From: Sporomusa silvacetica DSM 10669
GTDB lineage: Bacteria; Bacillota; Negativicutes; Sporomusales; Sporomusaceae
Reading direction: 5' to 3'
NCBI RefSeq assembly: GCF_002257705.1
Contig: NZ_LSLK01000098.1
Coordinates: forward strand, 1-60,057
DNA: 60,057 nucleotides
Shown here: positions 8,887 to 17,138 of the stretch, one piece after another
Numbering within the stretch: the first letter of the stretch is position 1
Layout of the letters: every line of letters starts with the position of its first letter
Position numbers and translations under genes: made by a program
The notes under the pieces: generated by a model
What the model was told of the DNA's origin: nothing
The model's input: only the letters and a program-made list of their open reading frames with translations
Database searches by the model: none

Positions 8887-9322
8887 TTGTCTCTATATGA
8901 CAAAACAGAGCAGCTATATACCTTGATTCATAAAATTAACCACAAACTGCGGAACCCGAAGTTCGACTCGACAGACCAGAATATATTACCACCTATTACA
9001 AAGGTTCAGTGGTGGATATTGAAGACTGTGTGGGAACGGATTTCTTGCGAAAATGATAGGTGTCGTGTCGTCCCAGTATCTCGCAAATGCTCGAACGCTT
9101 GGAGAAGGCCGGTTTCGTTTCCCGATTTACAGATCCTGCCGATGCCAGAGTGCGATAATCTGCTTAACTGATAGAGGACAAAACATATTTCACCACTCTA
9201 AAGCCAAGTTTGTCGAAAAATTGGCCGGTCCACTCGGGTACTTGGCCCCAGAAGAACAGCAATTCTTACTAGTGTTAATGGAAAAATTGGCTAAGCACTT
9301 TCCGCAGCAAAAAAATGACTGA
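8887..9322 (+). pseudogene. Decayed MarR-family regulator, at least two frameshifts
   Basis: The N-terminal part (to about 9050) reads in one frame from a TTG start behind GAGGTGA and contains the MarR-like VQWWILKTV. The recognition-helix and wing region LERLEKAGFVSRFTDP is in a second frame around 9090-9150. The C-terminal CLTDRGQNIFHHSKAKF to the stop at 9322 is in a third. All three pieces align in the order of a normal MarR protein of about 145 residues, so this is one gene broken by small indels. It lies divergent to the hydrogenase-like genes and probably was their local regulator. Confidence 0.85.
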
Positions 9323-9416
9323 CGACACCCCGAGAGGCAGAGAAACCCAGGATCAATCAAGTTAATAGCCGGGATAGATTGTAACGCTATTTAGTTAGTT
9401 CTACTAGCTATTTTTC

Positions 9417-9446
9417 CTGTAATCACAAGTTAACTTGTGATTACAG
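9417..9446. promoter_or_regulatory. 30-bp perfect palindrome
   Basis: CTGTAATCACAAGTT and its exact complement AACTTGTGATTACAG are joined without a spacer. There is no T-run, so an operator or cruciform is more likely than a terminator. Another TTAGTTAGTT-type half-site lies just upstream at 9391-9410. Confidence 0.6.
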
Positions 9447-9570
9447 CTTGCACCTGTGAGGGCTGAGGTTCCGTCCCGGCGATGGAGGGGGAGTTCAAAC
9501 AATCAAACTACGTACTTCGATGAAATTTTAGGTCAACGTATTATATATATATATGAGGGAGTGTAGTGAT

Positions 9571-9768
9571 ATGGCTATGGGAATTGCTCAGTTAATAAAA
9601 CAGCTATACGATCTTGGTTACAGTCATTATCAAATAGAAGAAATAATTAGGGAAACCACGGGAACAGTTAGTGTCAAAGACCTAGATTCCCAACAAAGTA
9701 TTAATTTGGCCCAAAGTTTAGAAGAATATATAGATTTTGCCATCAAGTGTCGCAAACAAAGCTTATGA
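9571..9768 (+). CDS. Small helical protein, unknown function
   Basis: A 65-residue protein beginning MAMGIAQLIKQLYDLGYSH. The ATG at 9571 has GAGGGAG nine bases upstream; an earlier ATG at 9553 overlaps that site. The sequence is almost wholly helical. The first 35 residues have the spacing of a helix-turn-helix (LYDLGYSHYQIEEIIRETTG), so it may bind DNA, but I do not recognise the family. It sits alone between the MarR remnant and the TonB receptor gene. Confidence 0.6.
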   Translation: MAMGIAQLIKQLYDLGYSHYQIEEIIRETTGTVSVKDLDSQQSINLAQSLEEYIDFAIKCRKQSL

Positions 9769-10013
9769 GGAGATGAGAGATATTTATTCAGTCCGCCATG
9801 GGATGTTATCAAAGCTGTTCCTGAGATAAATTAAGTCACTGGTGCAGGGAAGGGGGAACATCGGGTAAGTGTACGCTGAAGGGAGGCGATGGGATATATT
9901 GCGGCTGCAAGGCAAGATCTTCTGCAGGAATAATTATTTCGCAAAAATTTAGAGACCAATATACAATTTAGATGCACTTAGATAGGTTGATGTTTATGGA
10001 GGGGTATAAGAAA

Positions 10014-12074
10014 ATGAGAAAAACAAAAAAAGTAGCAGTTATAGCTGGTTGCATGCTGATATATTCTAGTTTTGCGGCCATGGCAGCTGCAGAAGAAGCC
10101 AATAACAGTGATACAACACTTGAAGAAGTAGTAGTAACTGGCTCTAAGCTCAATCCACTCAAAATTCCTGTCAAAATGACTGTTATCACAGCGGATGAGA
10201 TAAAAGCCAAAGGGGCCCAAGATGCGGCTGAAGCCTTGAAAGATGTAGCCGGCTTATATGTTACCAGTAGTAATACAAAGAGTAAAAAGTATGCTCAATT
10301 TCGCGGCAGTGATGCTAATAGCACTAAGGTAATCGTTGACGGAGTAATGCTCACTACAATTGGTGACGGGAGGACAGATTTATCACTTATACCTGCAGAT
10401 AATATCGAGAAGATTGAGGTGATAAAAGGTCCTGCTCCCGTTATGTACGGTACCAACGCTCCTGGCGGAATAATATTTATAACTACTAAAAATGGCAGTA
10501 AGGGAAGTTCCGGTTCTATATCGATAGCAAAGGGAAGTTGGGACACCGAGACGTATTCGCTCTCATTTGGCGGAGATACCGGAAAGGTCAACTATTATTT
10601 TGGCGTGAAAAAACAAGATACTGACGGCTATACAACCCACTCTGCCGAAAAATCAGAATCCTACAATGGCAAAATTCGTTGGAATCTTAATCCTAAAGCC
10701 TCGCTGACCGTATTTGGCTCGTATTCAGACACCACCAAACAATTTCCTAATCGTATTGATCCTGTTACTGGCCAAATAAAAAACTATCCTGGTCAAGGTG
10801 GCACTCTTACTTCACGAAACAATTATTTTGGCGGTGGTGACGCCCCTGGCATTACTTATGACTGGGCATATGATCCGATTAAACAATCATATATCGGTGC
10901 TGTATATGACCAAAAGCTAAGCAATAATAGCGATCTCAGCTTGAAAGTTTATCAATCCAGCCAAAAAAGTCTGCTTACTACTTCCGGTTATCAACGTGTG
11001 GATTGGGATGGCGATGTAACGGGCTATGAATTGCAGCATACGATTAAAACAAGCCGGGTAAATACTGCTACCTGGGGTTATTCCTACGAGATCAGAGATT
11101 TCACTGAAATAACGCCCAATGGTTCTGGCACAACTCCAAATGGCACATATAACCGCGGTGACTATGATTACACCGGCAAAAGCTTTTATCTCCAAGACGT
11201 ACTTAAGGTCAACAACAGACTGGATGCCAGCTTTGGCTACAGGCATAACGAAACCGATGATCGTATCATACTAAGAACAACCGCATATACCCCAAACTAT
11301 CAAGATATACGCGGCAATTATTCATCTAACGATCCGGTTTTGACTTTAAATTACAAGCTAAGCGAAAATACTGCTTTACATGGCTCAATCGGGCAAAGCT
11401 ACAGATCTCCTAATGCAGCGGAACGGTCTGCCCCCCTTACCGCTAATAATCTTTTGCCTGAGGAAGCCCTTAACCGTGAAGTGGGACTGTCATCCTCGAC
11501 CAAGTCTGGGCTTGAATTTGATGTTACCTACTTTACCAGAGACATAACAAACATGATTAAAGGCAATGGTGCGGGCGGCGGGCGTACCCAGTACTACAAC
11601 ATACCAGATGTTGACATGCATGGCTTTGAGGCGGAGATCAGCAAAAAAATCAGTCCATGTATTAAAGGATTCGCAAATTACTCATATACAAATGCTTATG
11701 ACACTCGAGTGAAGACTCAAGTAAGTGATATCCCTTATCGCAAGTTCTCATATGGTCTTAATTATGCAGGAACAGATGGAATAAATGCCAACCTGGCCGT
11801 TAACTATGTTGGAGCAGTGAGAAGTATGTATAGTCAGGGCAATGGCAATGGTTCTAGCGATGGCAATTCAGGTGTAAGTGACAATGTCTATGGATCTTGG
11901 AAGACCCAGAGTTTGCCAGCATACCATGTCGTTGATCTAAAAGTCAGCAAGACCGTAAAGAATACTGAGTACTATGTTAAAGTACTAAACCTATTTGATA
12001 AGGAGTATTACCAAGGGGCATACCTTGTCGCGCCTGGTCGGTATACAGAGATCGGAACAACCATTAAGTTTTAA
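10014..12074 (+). CDS. TonB-dependent outer-membrane receptor
   Basis: A 686-residue protein with a signal peptide (MRKTKKVAVIAGC... cut near AMAAAEE). A TonB-box-like LEEVVVTGSK follows, then a plug domain (about 55-160, with PAPVMYGTNAPGGII) and a 22-strand barrel region ending in an aromatic-type terminus (GTTIKF). It imports a bound substrate, often a siderophore, heme, cobalamin or sugar, across the outer membrane using TonB/ExbB energy. GGAGGGG precedes the ATG at 10014. Its presence shows the host has an outer membrane. No TonB system or periplasmic binding protein is adjacent. The next gene encodes an ECF-S-like permease, which hints at a vitamin or metal complex as substrate. Confidence 0.93.
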   Translation: MRKTKKVAVIAGCMLIYSSFAAMAAAEEANNSDTTLEEVVVTGSKLNPLKIPVKMTVITADEIKAKGAQDAAEALKDVAGLYVTSSNTKSKKYAQFRGSDANSTKVIVDGVMLTTIGDGRTDLSLIPADNIEKIEVIKGPAPVMYGTNAPGGIIFITTKNGSKGSSGSISIAKGSWDTETYSLSFGGDTGKVNYYFGVKKQDTDGYTTHSAEKSESYNGKIRWNLNPKASLTVFGSYSDTTKQFPNRIDPVTGQIKNYPGQGGTLTSRNNYFGGGDAPGITYDWAYDPIKQSYIGAVYDQKLSNNSDLSLKVYQSSQKSLLTTSGYQRVDWDGDVTGYELQHTIKTSRVNTATWGYSYEIRDFTEITPNGSGTTPNGTYNRGDYDYTGKSFYLQDVLKVNNRLDASFGYRHNETDDRIILRTTAYTPNYQDIRGNYSSNDPVLTLNYKLSENTALHGSIGQSYRSPNAAERSAPLTANNLLPEEALNREVGLSSSTKSGLEFDVTYFTRDITNMIKGNGAGGGRTQYYNIPDVDMHGFEAEISKKISPCIKGFANYSYTNAYDTRVKTQVSDIPYRKFSYGLNYAGTDGINANLAVNYVGAVRSMYSQGNGNGSSDGNSGVSDNVYGSWKTQSLPAYHVVDLKVSKTVKNTEYYVKVLNLFDKEYYQGAYLVAPGRYTEIGTTIKF

Positions 12075-12120
12075 TCAATAGTTGAATGGTTTAAAGAAGT
12101 AGCCATAGCGAAGTCGGAAA

Positions 12121-12161
12121 ATATGCAGAAAAGGTAAACAGTGCCTACCTTTTCTGCATAT
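12121..12161. terminator. 16-bp inverted repeat after the TonB receptor
   Basis: Perfect arms ATATGCAGAAAAGGTA/TACCTTTTCTGCATAT enclose a nine-base loop. There is no clear T-run behind it. It may be a transcript-end or processing hairpin, or an operator for the ECF-S-like gene downstream. A second, smaller repeat (TTAAAGG/CCTTTTAA) follows at about 12170-12192. Confidence 0.55.
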
Positions 12162-12236
12162 TATGCATATTAAAGGAATGATCACCTTTTAATGCATGGA
12201 TTGTGATATTGAGGAGACTATTAAAGGGAGATTTTA

Positions 12237-12815
12237 ATGATGTTGGAAAAAAATCAATCGGTAATTAGAAATAACTTTAGAATTTTCGGGATGTCCCTTA
12301 CGCAAGCACTGGTGGTTACTACTTTTGGTGTTGTGGCGGCTATTGGGAATATGGCCTCAAAATTACCGTTGCATATTCCAGGTCATAGGGGTTTGTTGAT
12401 TATCTTAGCATTAACTGCGTGCTGTATTATGATCAGGAAACCGGGGGCTGGAACACTGGCTGGTTTTATTGGTGGTTTTGTTACGGTATTTGTAGCGCCA
12501 GGTGTCAAAGGAATTTTTGCTTTTTTTGATTTCCTGCTCCCGGGAATACTGATGGATGTATTTGTAAGCGTAATTCCGATATCAGTAAGTAAATGGTATA
12601 TGATAGGAGCTGCAGCAGGGTTAGCCCATCTAGCAAAGCTTTTGGCTAGTTATATTTTGGCAGATATCTTGAATTTACCAATGTCTTTTTTGTCTCTAGG
12701 ATTAAGTGTTGTATTGGTGTCCCATTTAATTATCGGGTTTATTGGGGGCGTGATAGCGTATTTTGTATGCGCGAGAGTGGTTGGTTTAAGACAAATTTCT
12801 CAAAAATGTAAATAA
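12237..12815 (+). CDS. Integral membrane protein, ECF-transporter S-component-like
   Basis: A 192-residue protein with about six hydrophobic segments and a short charged N-terminus, the size and layout of substrate-binding S components of ECF transporters. Gly/Ala-rich helices (AGTLAGFIGGFVTVFVAPG and AAAGLAHLAKLLASY) fit that fold. AAAGGGA precedes the ATG. No ECF ATPases are nearby, so it would rely on a shared energising module. Its position behind the TonB receptor suggests the two carry one substrate across outer and inner membranes. The family assignment is by topology and style, not by a diagnostic motif. Confidence 0.6.
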   Translation: MMLEKNQSVIRNNFRIFGMSLTQALVVTTFGVVAAIGNMASKLPLHIPGHRGLLIILALTACCIMIRKPGAGTLAGFIGGFVTVFVAPGVKGIFAFFDFLLPGILMDVFVSVIPISVSKWYMIGAAAGLAHLAKLLASYILADILNLPMSFLSLGLSVVLVSHLIIGFIGGVIAYFVCARVVGLRQISQKCK

Positions 12816-12884
12816 CCATAGTTCCTTCAAACACTAGTGCATTTTAAAGAGTGGAAGTGTAAGATAATCATACCAGCTAAGTGG

Positions 12885-12938
12885 AACGCCTATAGTGCTA
12901 CTGTTAGTGGCAGTAGTACTATAGGCGTTTCTTTTTCA
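12885..12938 (+). terminator. Strong Rho-independent terminator
   Basis: AACGCCTATAGT (12885-12896) pairs with ACTATAGGCGTT (12918-12929) and the stem extends inward; TTCTTTTTC follows. It ends the TonB receptor/ECF-S region. Confidence 0.88.
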
Positions 12939-13057
12939 TGAGATGACTATTAAACTCCAATAATTTCCGTTCCAGCAATCCGGTCATCTTTTGGACCTTT
13001 TATTTCAGCGCAAACAATTGTTATATGGCAATTAAAATGAATTGGCAGAAATATATT

Positions 13058-13279
13058 TTATTCCCTTGAGGCGCGGAACATGTTCCACACTTTAATTATT
13101 TGAGTAGCTTTTGTGCGAAAGAAATATCCCTCAATTAGGGCAAAGACGCCAAATAAAATTACCGTTATTTGAAACATAATTCCGGCGGCTACTAAGGCAC
13201 ATTTGGTAAAAGGCGTATTTATCAATATTCCCAAAGTCATAGATATGGTTATTAAAAAAACATATATCATGGTACACAT
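13058..13279 (-). CDS. Small two-helix membrane protein, unknown function
   Basis: A 73-residue protein with two hydrophobic segments (IYVFLITISMTLGILI and ALVAAGIMFQITVILFGVFALIEGYFF) and a basic C-terminus. The start at 13279 has GGAG upstream; a longer frame to 13363 has none. I do not recognise the family. It is divergent from mntH, with about 190 bases between their starts. Confidence 0.55.
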   Translation of the reverse strand: MCTMIYVFLITISMTLGILINTPFTKCALVAAGIMFQITVILFGVFALIEGYFFRTKATQIIKVWNMFRASRE

Positions 13280-13469
13280 ATTATCAACTCCAATAATATA
13301 GTTTTCATGTTTTATAAAGCAGCCGTTCACAGCGGCTATTTTAATATAAAGAGTACAACTCACCGTTAGTCTGAATTCTTCATATTCTAAAGTAGCTGCA
13401 AATATATTGGTCAGTTAACTTTTTATATTTTAGGGGTGATTGTAGATCAATATGAAGGGACGATAGTAC

Positions 13470-14744
13470 ATGAAGGAAGAACAGCTTACATCTAATCTTT
13501 CGTTGCCAGTTTTAGCTGAAGCGGGAGAAGTGAAGGCAAAGGCCAAAGGAATTTTCAAATATCTCGGTCCGGCATTCATTGTCAGTGTCGCGTATATGGA
13601 CCCTGGCAATTTTGGCACGAACATTGCGGGAGGCTCAAAATTTGGCTACAATCTCATCTGGGTTATTCTCTGGAGCAACCTAATGGCAATTTTCGTCCAG
13701 ATTCTCTCAGCGAAATTGGGAATTGCGACAGGTGTACATCTACCAGATCACTGCGGGAAAATTTTCTCGCGTCCTGTGAATTGGGGCTTATGGTCAATAG
13801 CTACCGTGGCAGCGATGGCTACAGACCTTGCGGAATTTCTTGGGGGAGTATTGGGTTTTTACCTTCTATTTGGCATACCTCTGGTTTGGGCTGCCTTACT
13901 TACGGGAATAATTACCTACGGAATTTGCCACATGCAAAAATATGGTCAACGGCTTGTCGAACGTATTATTACCGGGATGGTTGCGATTATCAGCATCGCC
14001 TACGTGTGGGAAATGTTTTTAGCCAAACCTGATTGGAGTCAGGTTGCTTACCATGTCGCAGTTCCTATGATTACTCCAGACGGGGTGTTAGTAGCCGTAG
14101 GTATGCTAGGAGCAACAGTAATGCCCCACGTTATCTACTTACACTCTCATTTGGTGCAAACAAGACGTACTGAATGTATTGACGATTGCACACACCACTT
14201 AAAGATGGCAAAAATTGATGTATTTGTGGCGATGAATATGGCGTTTATCGTAAACGCAGCCATGGTAATCGTGTCTGCAGCCGTTTTTAACGGTAATGGC
14301 CTTGATGTTGATAGCATCGAGGCAGCCTACATGACACTACAGCCGTTGATGGGCAACATGGCTGCCGGAGCCTTCGGTTTGGCGCTATTAGCCTCCGGGT
14401 TATCTTCATCTACTGTCGGTACGATGGCAGGAGAGGTTATTTTGAGCGGATTTGTAGGCTTTGACATACCTGCCAGTATTCGTCGTTTGATCACCATGAT
14501 ACCTGGTTTAGCCATCCTCTTGGCAGGTGTAAATCCAATGGAAGCATTAGTGTATAGCCAGGTGTCACTGAGCTTTGCTTTGCCGGCAGCGATTATACCC
14601 TTGATGATTGTGACTAATAAGGCGAGCATAATGGAGAAGTTTAAAAACAGCTTGCTTACAAACTGCGTTGGCTGGATCATTGTAAGTATGATTTTAGCTA
14701 TGAATGCCGTTCTGATGTACCTTACTTTTACTGGTCAGGCTTAA
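13470..14744 (+). CDS. mntH: Nramp-family Mn(II)/Fe(II) transporter
   Basis: A 424-residue, 11-helix proton-coupled divalent metal importer. The family hallmarks are visible: the TM1 metal-site MDPGNFGTN (near residue 43) and the TM6 motif MPHVIYLHSHL (near 215), whose Met and Ala/Pro surroundings confer selectivity for Mn and Fe. The ATG at 13470 has AAGGGA upstream. It is a single-gene transcript. Unusually, a manganese riboswitch lies immediately downstream on the opposite strand, with its expression platform ending about 75 bases from this stop codon, so its read-through RNA would be antisense to this gene. Confidence 0.93.
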   Translation: MKEEQLTSNLSLPVLAEAGEVKAKAKGIFKYLGPAFIVSVAYMDPGNFGTNIAGGSKFGYNLIWVILWSNLMAIFVQILSAKLGIATGVHLPDHCGKIFSRPVNWGLWSIATVAAMATDLAEFLGGVLGFYLLFGIPLVWAALLTGIITYGICHMQKYGQRLVERIITGMVAIISIAYVWEMFLAKPDWSQVAYHVAVPMITPDGVLVAVGMLGATVMPHVIYLHSHLVQTRRTECIDDCTHHLKMAKIDVFVAMNMAFIVNAAMVIVSAAVFNGNGLDVDSIEAAYMTLQPLMGNMAAGAFGLALLASGLSSSTVGTMAGEVILSGFVGFDIPASIRRLITMIPGLAILLAGVNPMEALVYSQVSLSFALPAAIIPLMIVTNKASIMEKFKNSLLTNCVGWIIVSMILAMNAVLMYLTFTGQA

Positions 14745-14760
14745 GCTTTACCAGGGTTGG

Positions 14761-14809
14761 TTCCGCAAGGTTTATGGAAGGTGGCAGCCTATCTACAAAT
14801 CTTGCGGAA
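14761..14809. repeat. Inverted repeat at the 3' end of mntH
   Basis: Nine-bp perfect arms TTCCGCAAG/CTTGCGGAA are separated by 31 bases. It lies between the mntH stop and the riboswitch terminator and could end or stabilise mntH mRNA or the antisense transcript. No T-run is present. Confidence 0.55.
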
Positions 14810-14820
14810 TTTCTTGGAAG

Positions 14821-14870
14821 AAAATCAAAATAGACCTTTATTTCCAGCATGGTAGTTGGAAATAAAGGTC
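14821..14870 (-). terminator. Expression-platform terminator of the manganese riboswitch
   Basis: On the minus strand GACCTTTATTTCCA pairs perfectly with TGGAAATAAAGGTC (14 bp) and is followed by T-rich TATTTTGATTTT. The left arm contains the CCTTT that also closes aptamer helix P1, so terminator and ligand-bound aptamer are mutually exclusive. Confidence 0.85.
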
Positions 14871-14963
14871 TCGCTATAGCAGGTTTACTGCCAGTAGAAC
14901 CGGGCTTTCGCCAGTGTGTCGATTCTACTCACGGATGATGTCATCCGTTAGCTACTCCCCTTT
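14864..14963 (-). promoter_or_regulatory. yybP-ykoY manganese riboswitch aptamer
   Basis: The minus strand begins AAAGGGGAGTAGC and ends AGCGAGACCTTT, the conserved 5' and 3' sides of the yybP-ykoY class. In between are a hairpin (GGATGACATCATCC), the CGGTTCTACTGGC segment and AGTAAACCTGC, in the right order and spacing for the four-helix Mn2+-binding fold. This class normally switches expression on when Mn2+ is high, upstream of efflux or Mn-homeostasis genes. Here no minus-strand gene follows; the transcript would run straight into the antisense strand of mntH. Confidence 0.9.
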
Positions 14964-14970
14964 ATGGAGT

Positions 14971-15322
14971 ATATATGATTTACTGTATAATATGATTCAT
15001 ACCACTATAGTGACACAGTATTATTTAAAGAAAAAAATAATTTTAGAGGATATTTTCTATATGCCTTCAAAGTGAGTTCGCTCCGAATGGAGGACAGGAG
15101 TATACTACACATCAGTGCAGGATAAGAAAATTTACCATCAATTATTATGTAAAATATAATGCTGCTCTGCCTATAATAGTAAGACAAAACCAATAAGTAG
15201 ATACTCTCATTACAAGACCTACCATCGGGAAGCCGAAGGTCATTTAATAATAAGAGACGCAGACCATATCAAATAATAGATTCAAGATTTCGTTGTAGTT
15301 TCACGAGATCTGTTTTGGGTTA
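14971..15322. other. Gene-free region upstream of the riboswitch
   Basis: AT-rich, with no supported reading frame. A possible minus-strand promoter for the riboswitch transcript is TATTAT near 14990. Nothing else is recognisable. Confidence 0.4.
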
Positions 15323-15526
15323 TCAGGTATTTGAATATTGGTTTAAAAAAAGCAGTAATTCGTTTAAGGACCATCGTTCAGTTTCAACTTTGTTAATAAC
15401 TTCGTCAATATTTTTAGTAATCGTCGTATCAACTATATGTGTATTTCTTGGGGAGTCCTGAAAGATAAGTCGTTGTCCTTGTTCCACAGGCCAGCTTTCT
15501 TTAAGTATCCATCGATATGTACTCAT
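15323..15526 (-). CDS. Hypothetical protein, 67 residues
   Basis: A small soluble protein beginning MSTYRWILKESWPVEQGQ, behind a GGGGGAA ribosome binding site. It is acidic, with a probable C-terminal helix (ETERWSLNELLLFLNQY). I do not recognise the family. It lies between mntH and a recombinase remnant, in an area that looks like decayed mobile DNA. Confidence 0.45.
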   Translation of the reverse strand: MSTYRWILKESWPVEQGQRLIFQDSPRNTHIVDTTITKNIDEVINKVETERWSLNELLLFLNQYSNT

Positions 15527-15697
15527 TTCCAGTTCCCCCTTTTATTGTTATATAAATATATTCCAGCATAATATTCGGAAGTCCTCCTAATAAATATAAT
15601 GTCGAAAAGTATACAATGGCGATGCCTTACTGCAAAAGACCTATAAACGCCTTCAATGTGATAATAGAAAGCAAGAATTATTTTATGGAAAAAATGG

Positions 15698-15892
15698 TTG
15701 GAAAGCGATAATTTGCTGGTGAGGTATAAGGCTAAGCAATTTATGGGGATAATAACTGGGGTCATGCCGATGACCGAGTTTGACATAGTATTATATTTTG
15801 CAATAGTTGAGAAGATAACGGTTTACGAGGGCGACAGGTTGATTGTAAGTTTGCTTGATGGTACAGATATAGAGTGTAAAATTGAATATTGA
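15698..15892 (+). pseudogene. C-terminal remnant of a serine recombinase
   Basis: The translation contains FAIVEKITVYEGDRLIVSLL followed by DGTDIECKIEY to the stop. This is the usual tail of large serine recombinases from Firmicutes (…VEKI.VYE….V.F.DGTEIE). No catalytic domain precedes it, so only the last 50 or so codons survive. A terminator follows directly, as expected for the end of such a gene. Confidence 0.55.
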
Positions 15893-15903
15893 TAAAACAA
15901 TGA

Positions 15904-15945
15904 GCCGGTTGGGGTGAGAGTAAATCACCTTAAACGGCCTTTTTG
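15904..15945 (+). terminator. Rho-independent terminator
   Basis: An outer GCCG…CGGC stem and an inner GGTGA/TCACC stem are followed by CTTTTTG. It lies 12 bases after the recombinase-remnant stop. From here to 16208 I see no further feature. Confidence 0.7.
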
Positions 15946-16208
15946 TGGATGAAAGTGGGTGGTCACACATGAAAAATTGAGCAACACGCAGTGAAGGGCA
16001 AGGGTTATTTTATAGGCTTAAAGTATTGTTAAATTATTATTAAAATATGTGTTATGTGCAGGATATAAGTTAAATTAGGCTGAACCTCCAATATATAGTG
16101 AATAAAATGCAACAAAAGCAGCATTTGCTAATTGGATCAAAGGATAGGTGAACGGCAATTTATGCAAAATGTACAATCCAGCCGATTATTGAAGGAATGT
16201 GCTCGGGT

Positions 16209-17138
16209 ATGAAACCGAGAAGACTTTTCGTTTGTAGTAAGTGGTTTAGTCTAATGTTGGCCTGCTTTTGTTTTTTGCTATTGGTTACAGGAGGATGCGC
16301 TTTTTATCACCCGCGAACAACGACAACCGAATCGTCAGTCCAAAGACAATCACTTCGTATAGGGGCAATACCGGTTGAAAGTATTGAGAAGACAAAGGAT
16401 CAACTGCAACCGTTTATTGAATATCTAGAGAAAAAAAACGGCTTTAAGGTCGAATTAATTGTCAGCAACGATTATCGAAGCGTGATTGATAAAATGCGCT
16501 TGAAAGAAATTGACATAGCAATGTTTGGACCATTTTCCTATGTCTTAGCACATAAACAAGCTGGTGCTCAAGCATTTGCCAGTACTGAGAACAGTAAGAC
16601 CGGTAAGAAGTACTACAGTGTACTCATCGCTCATCCAGAAACTGGCATCGAAAATATCCAACAGTTGCGGGGTCGCCGTTTGGCCTTTACCGACCGGGAA
16701 TCGACTTCAGGGTACTTGGTTCCCAAAGCTATGCTGCTAAAGAACGGGATTGATCCGGATAAGGATTTGGAATCGGTAGAATTCTTAGAGCATCATGATG
16801 CTTCGGTTTTAGCGGTAAAAAAACGTTTAGTTGATGCAGCTGCAGTTTCGAGCACTATTTTGCACAATATGCGGGAAAAGGGGCTCATTGGAGACAAGGA
16901 TTACCGTATAATCCAAACGTCAGAGGCGATACCTGGTTCAGGAACGGTATGGGCTTATCGCGAAGGGCTTTCGGCAGATTTCTTTGCAAAAGTAAAGGCG
17001 TCCTTTTTTAGTGCCAATCATGAAGAAGGTGCCCTAGGAATTTTTGCAACAGAAGTAGGCACTTTCTTTCCGGTTGACGATCATGAATACGATGTCATCA
17101 GGGACACTTCTCATATGTTGGGGATGGATAAAGAGTGA
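16209..17138 (+). CDS. PhnD-type periplasmic binding lipoprotein
   Basis: A 309-residue lipoprotein with a signal peptide ending in the lipobox LLVTGGC (Cys about residue 29). The mature part matches the phosphonate/phosphate-type binding fold: IGAIPVESIEKTKDQLQPF, MRLKEIDIAMFGPFSYVLA, then LRGRRLAFTDRESTSGYLVP and VDAAAVSSTIL. I favour the ATG at 16209 over 16197 because the AAGGA site would abut the latter. No ABC permease or ATPase is present. Instead the next gene, overlapping by GTGA, encodes a membrane receptor with GGDEF. The lipoprotein therefore most likely serves as an extracytoplasmic ligand sensor for that receptor rather than for transport. Confidence 0.87.
   Translation: MKPRRLFVCSKWFSLMLACFCFLLLVTGGCAFYHPRTTTTESSVQRQSLRIGAIPVESIEKTKDQLQPFIEYLEKKNGFKVELIVSNDYRSVIDKMRLKEIDIAMFGPFSYVLAHKQAGAQAFASTENSKTGKKYYSVLIAHPETGIENIQQLRGRRLAFTDRESTSGYLVPKAMLLKNGIDPDKDLESVEFLEHHDASVLAVKKRLVDAAAVSSTILHNMREKGLIGDKDYRIIQTSEAIPGSGTVWAYREGLSADFFAKVKASFFSANHEEGALGIFATEVGTFFPVDDHEYDVIRDTSHMLGMDKE

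Noticed and set aside
9830..9900. Possible cobalamin riboswitch upstream of the TonB receptor
   Set aside because: GTCACTGG and GGGAAGG resemble parts of the aptamer, but the B12 box (AGTCAGGA…ACCTGCC) and the rest of the fold are missing.
12955..13057. Protein-like tail (CAEIKGPKDDRIAGTEIIGV) on the minus strand after the 13058 gene
   Set aside because: It continues in frame only after that gene's stop and has no start; it might be a remnant, but I cannot identify it.
14327..14680. Minus-strand reading frame downstream of the riboswitch as its target gene
   Set aside because: The translation is the mirror of mntH helices and loops, has no ribosome binding site and looks like no protein family.
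15523..15786. Minus-strand 87-residue frame
   Set aside because: It is opposite the serine-recombinase tail, has no ribosome binding site and no protein-like pattern.
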